From positions 1-64,000 of the forward strand of contig JAAYMA010000073.1 in the NCBI GenBank assembly GCA_012521615.1: a stretch of DNA of 64,000 nt, read 5' to 3'. Both the position numbers and the translations under genes were made by a program. Numbering within the stretch: the first letter of the stretch is position 1; each line of letters starts with the position of its first letter. The notes beneath the pieces were generated by a model, which was not told the origin of the DNA, did no database searches, and worked only from the letters and a program-made list of their open reading frames with translations. Source of the stretch: Clostridiaceae bacterium. GTDB lineage: Bacteria > Bacillota > Clostridia > DSM-8532. Below, piece after piece: positions 60,517-64,000 of this stretch.

Positions 60517-61533
60517 TTATTTGCGGGCTGCACAGCTTTCACGCTGGATTATTTTGAATGGAACCTCTAATTTTACTGGTAATTTATGTCCGCCTTTTAT
60601 TCGGTCGAGTAAAATTTTGAATGCAAATTTACCCATGTCGGTCTTGGGGATATCAATACTTGTAAGCATGGGTGAAACGAATTGGCACATTTCAATATTA
60701 TCTATGCTGATAACCGAAATATCATCCGGAACTTTTATGTTGGCTTCACTTAAAGCTTTTAATACTCCTATAGCTGTAATATCATTTGCACAAAAAACAG
60801 CTGTAGGAGTATCTGATGATATTTTTAAAAGCTTTTCCACAGCTTCATATCCTCCTTTAACAGACAAAGGCGCATCAATGATAAAGTTGCGTTCAACTGG
60901 TATTTTTAATTCAACCAATGCATCGAAATAACCACGATAACGGGCTTCATTTGACATTTCACCAATATATCCTATATTGGAGTGACCCAAAGAATGCAAA
61001 CGTTTTACTGCTGTTTTTGCGGCAGTATATCCATCGCATATTATTTGGTCGCATTCATCGCTGACTTTATTTAGACCTGTATAAACAATATTCTTAAATT
61101 TCTTGCTCAAATATGTATAAAGGGGTTTGGAGTATCTGCCAATAAGTATTATTCCATCGGGTTCTGAAAGAATAAGATCATCGTAGATTCCATCGCTATT
61201 CATGCTCTGGGCCGAAAATACTCCAGTAACAGTACATGAATTTTTAATAGCTTCCTGCTCGATTGCCTGAAATATTTGAGAAAAAAATGGATCGGATAAA
61301 CCGTCGGTGGTCCTTGCAAAAACACAGGCTATATTATGTGTTTTCATTTTTGTGTTCTTTATACCTTTTCTTAGTTTTTGTGCGGCAGTGTTTGGTATAT
61401 AATTTGTTTCCCGGACAAGCTTCCAAATTTTTTCCCTTGTTTTGGCGCTTGCTGAATTTTCATCACCATTAATAACCCGTGAAACAGTTGATACTGATAC
61501 ATTAGCCAGTTTAGCAAGTTCTTTTAGCGTCAA
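60517..61533 (-). CDS. LacI family transcriptional regulator
   Basis: MTLKELAKLANVSVSTVSRVINGDENSASAKTREKIWKLVRETNYIPNTAAQKLRKG. Confidence 0.95.
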   Translation of the reverse strand: MTLKELAKLANVSVSTVSRVINGDENSASAKTREKIWKLVRETNYIPNTAAQKLRKGIKNTKMKTHNIACVFARTTDGLSDPFFSQIFQAIEQEAIKNSCTVTGVFSAQSMNSDGIYDDLILSEPDGIILIGRYSKPLYTYLSKKFKNIVYTGLNKVSDECDQIICDGYTAAKTAVKRLHSLGHSNIGYIGEMSNEARYRGYFDALVELKIPVERNFIIDAPLSVKGGYEAVEKLLKISSDTPTAVFCANDITAIGVLKALSEANIKVPDDISVISIDNIEMCQFVSPMLTSIDIPKTDMGKFAFKILLDRIKGGHKLPVKLEVPFKIIQRESCAARK

Positions 61534-61644
61534 AAAAACCCTCTCCTGTTTTAATATAAAGTTATATTAGTAAGTAAATCAGAAAAATTAAGAATGTTCA
61601 GTTTGATTATAGCACAGTCATTATAGCATTTAGTCTGTATGAAC

Positions 61645-61656
61645 GCAAACGTTTGC
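61645..61656. promoter_or_regulatory. LacI-family operator between divergent lacI-type gene and manA-like gene
   Basis: Perfect palindrome GCAAACGTTTGC. Confidence 0.75.
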
Positions 61657-61757
61657 TTAAATTCTGGAATAATTTATGATTTATTATGGTAATATCGAAT
61701 TGAGCCTTTAAGGGAATAAGGGAAGAACAATTAATTTTTTTTAAAGAGGATCAATGA

Positions 61758-62867
61758 ATGCAATTGCAAGATTTGTCTACAAGACCACTAAAATTAAAAC
61801 CTGCAAGAGTTCGTCGAAATTATTCAGGCGGTCTTCTTTTGGAGCAATGGCAAAACAGATCTAATCCTGAAGATGGCAACATGCCTGAAAATTGGGTAGC
61901 TTCTACAGTAGATGTCCGAACTGACGACTATGTTGAAAATGAAGGGCTAAGTACTGTTGTAATTGATAAAGATACCGAAATACTGCTTCGTGATCTTATA
62001 AATAGCAATCCGGAAGTTTTTCTTGGAAAAGAACATGTAAACACATATTCTGCCAGTTTAGGGGTACTTGTTAAATTAATAGATTCATGTACCAGACTCT
62101 ATATCCAAGTACATCCTGACAGGGATTTTGCGAAGAAATATCTGAATTCTGAATTTGGCAAAACCGAGGCGTGGTACATACTTGGCGGCAGAAGGATAAA
62201 TGGTGAAGACCCATATGTCTATTTTGGTTTTAAAGAAGGTGTCACAAAAAAGTTATGGAAGGAATTATTTGAGAAACAGGATATTGAAGGAATGCTTAAT
62301 TGCCTTCATAGATTCTCAGTTAAAGCAGGAGATATATTCCTGATTGAAAGCGGTATGCCTCATGCAATTGGTGCCGGCTGTTTTGTCCTTGAAGTTCAGG
62401 AACCGACGGATTATACATTCAGAGTAGAAAGGACAAGCCATGATGGCAGAAAGCTTCCTGATACATTTTGTCACCAGGGTATTGGATTTGAAAGAATGCT
62501 TGAAGCATTCAGGTATGAAACTTATAGCAGGGATGATATGCTGAGACAGTTTTATTTAAAAACCGATGTGATTGAATATCAGGAAGGGGGAACCAAATCA
62601 TCCATTATTCCTGATAGATATTCTGATTTTTTCACAATGGAAGAACTTAATATCACCCACAAGTTTTTCATGAAAAAAAGTGATGAATTCATCATAGCTG
62701 TTGTACTTTCCGGGCAGGGAAGAATTGAATGGCATGGTGGGGAAATGAGAATAAAACAGTCAAACGAACTATTTATTCCTGCTGGTTTAAAAGAATTTAT
62801 ATGGGAATCTGATGATGGTAAAAATTTAAAAGTAGTGCTTAGTTATCCACCGAAGTTTAAAGTATAA
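61758..62867 (+). CDS. manA: Mannose-6-phosphate isomerase-like (type I PMI / ManA)
   Basis: LIDSCTRLYIQVHPDRDFAKKYLNSEFGKTEAWYIL; GDIFLIESGMPHAIGAGCFVLEVQEPTDYTFRVE. Confidence 0.88.
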   Translation: MQLQDLSTRPLKLKPARVRRNYSGGLLLEQWQNRSNPEDGNMPENWVASTVDVRTDDYVENEGLSTVVIDKDTEILLRDLINSNPEVFLGKEHVNTYSASLGVLVKLIDSCTRLYIQVHPDRDFAKKYLNSEFGKTEAWYILGGRRINGEDPYVYFGFKEGVTKKLWKELFEKQDIEGMLNCLHRFSVKAGDIFLIESGMPHAIGAGCFVLEVQEPTDYTFRVERTSHDGRKLPDTFCHQGIGFERMLEAFRYETYSRDDMLRQFYLKTDVIEYQEGGTKSSIIPDRYSDFFTMEELNITHKFFMKKSDEFIIAVVLSGQGRIEWHGGEMRIKQSNELFIPAGLKEFIWESDDGKNLKVVLSYPPKFKV

Positions 62868-62906
62868 ATTTTCGTAAACAATAGAGAAAAAAGGAGTTGA
62901 ATTGAT

Positions 62907-64000
62907 TTGAAAGGAAATTTGTTAGTGGTACATGGCGGGGCGCCTACAGCTGTTATAAATTCTTCGTTATATGGTGTTGTTACCGAAGCAAAAAAACATG
63001 AGGAAATTGACAAGGTATATGCGGCTATAGGCGGCTCAAAGGCTATCCTTGATGAGAATTTTATGGATTTAAAACAAGTTGATGATGAGAGGCTCAAGCT
63101 TCTGCTGCAAACTCCCGCATCAGCTATAGGCACTTCCAGATACGAACTTGAGAAGTCTGATTATGAACAGATGGTTGAGGTATTCAAGCGCAATAATATC
63201 AAGTATGTTCTGGTCAACGGCGGCAATGGTTCGATGGATACCTGCGGAAAAATTTACAAGGCATGCGGCGATGCGGGGATAAATGTGGTTGGAATACCTA
63301 AGACTATTGATAATGATATCTCGGTTACCGACCATGCTCCAGGCTTTGGAAGCGCTGCAAGATATATTGCTGCAACTGTCAGTGAAGTTGCCCAGGATGT
63401 CAAGTCACTGCCAATACATGTATGTGTTATAGAAGCAATGGGAAGAAATGCCGGCTGGCTTGCTGCGGCTTCTGCACTTGCCCGAAAGAAAAAGGGAGAT
63501 GCACCACATCTCATTTATCTTCCGGAAAGACCTTTTAATGAGGATGAATTCCTCAAGGATGTAAAAGAGCTGTATGACAAACTGGGCGGTGTTGTGGTTG
63601 TTGTAAGTGAAGGGCTTAAGGATAAAGAAGGCAAACCTGTTGTTCCTCCGATTTTCCAGGTGGGAAGATCTGTTTATTACGGGGATGTCAGTGCTCATCT
63701 GGCAAACCTTATCATTAAGCGCCTGGGTATAAAGGCAAGAAACGAAAAACCTGGAATCTGCGGAAGAGCATCTATAGCTTTTCAATCCAATGTTGACAGG
63801 GAAGAGGCTGTTATTGCAGGTGCCACTGCAGTAAAAGCGGCTGTAGAAGGAAAATCAGGAGTAATGGTAGGTTTTGAAAGAATTCCGGGAGAAAAATATG
63901 AATGCAAAACCATTTTAATACCTATCGAAGAAGTTATGCTCCATGAAAGAACTCTTCCGGACAAGTTTATAAATGAACGCGGTAATGACGTGACTGACGA
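62907..64000 (+). CDS. 6-phosphofructokinase family protein, partial (runs off window end)
   Basis: TTG 62907 after aaaaaaggag; MKGNLLVVHGGAPTAVINSSLYG...VNGGNGSMDT...PKTIDNDISVTDHAPGFGSAARY...IEAMGRNAGWLA; absent from the ORF track because it has no stop in the window. Confidence 0.9.
   Translation, partial: MKGNLLVVHGGAPTAVINSSLYGVVTEAKKHEEIDKVYAAIGGSKAILDENFMDLKQVDDERLKLLLQTPASAIGTSRYELEKSDYEQMVEVFKRNNIKYVLVNGGNGSMDTCGKIYKACGDAGINVVGIPKTIDNDISVTDHAPGFGSAARYIAATVSEVAQDVKSLPIHVCVIEAMGRNAGWLAAASALARKKKGDAPHLIYLPERPFNEDEFLKDVKELYDKLGGVVVVVSEGLKDKEGKPVVPPIFQVGRSVYYGDVSAHLANLIIKRLGIKARNEKPGICGRASIAFQSNVDREEAVIAGATAVKAAVEGKSGVMVGFERIPGEKYECKTILIPIEEVMLHERTLPDKFINERGNDVTD

Noticed and set aside
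1-64000. CRISPR arrays, prophage modules, transposase genes, rRNA or tRNA genes
   Set aside because: No regularly spaced 25-40 bp repeats, phage structural genes, transposase motifs, rRNA or recognisable tRNA cloverleafs were seen by eye; a tRNAscan/Infernal run would be needed to exclude tRNAs and small ncRNAs formally.

Overview
This 64 kb window looks like a low-GC Firmicute chromosome, probably a sporulating anaerobic Clostridia member; that is inferred from gene content (electron-bifurcating [FeFe]-hydrogenase operon, Spo0E-like protein, M42 peptidases), not from a search. Left to right it contains: a T-box leader and ileS; a GH18 chitinase lacking its normal 5' end; natAB-like ABC genes; three tandem M42 aminopeptidases; small proteins including two or three probable sporulation proteins; an Mgl-type sugar importer operon with two dehydrogenases and a lactonase; a decayed 3-hydroxyacyl-CoA dehydrogenase; thrE-like genes; prfB with a programmed +1 frameshift; a DacF-like protein whose catalytic motifs are degenerate; thioredoxin, DivIVA-like, Lrp and aminotransferase genes; fabI; a Gld-type ABC system; a hydrogenase operon behind a perfect Rex operator; metF; asnS; and a large carbohydrate locus from about 44 kb to the end. 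The carbohydrate locus has two ABC importers, aldolase, FucI-like isomerase, SIS isomerase, sulfatase, AGE epimerase, two LacI regulators, nagA, chromate transporter, manA-like and 6-phosphofructokinase genes. The observations most worth following up are: two sugar-transport promoters sharing the same operator architecture, the second driving an operon that appears to have lost its binding-protein gene and the start of its first permease; a 100-nt inverted-repeat element and a 17-bp repeat family (three direct copies plus one near-identical inverted copy) in the same locus; the pseudo-enzyme DacF paralogue; and several short CDSs missed by the ORF track. I did not see a clear phage, CRISPR, defence or wholly new system. 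All family assignments come from reading motifs in the translated sequence, without database searches.
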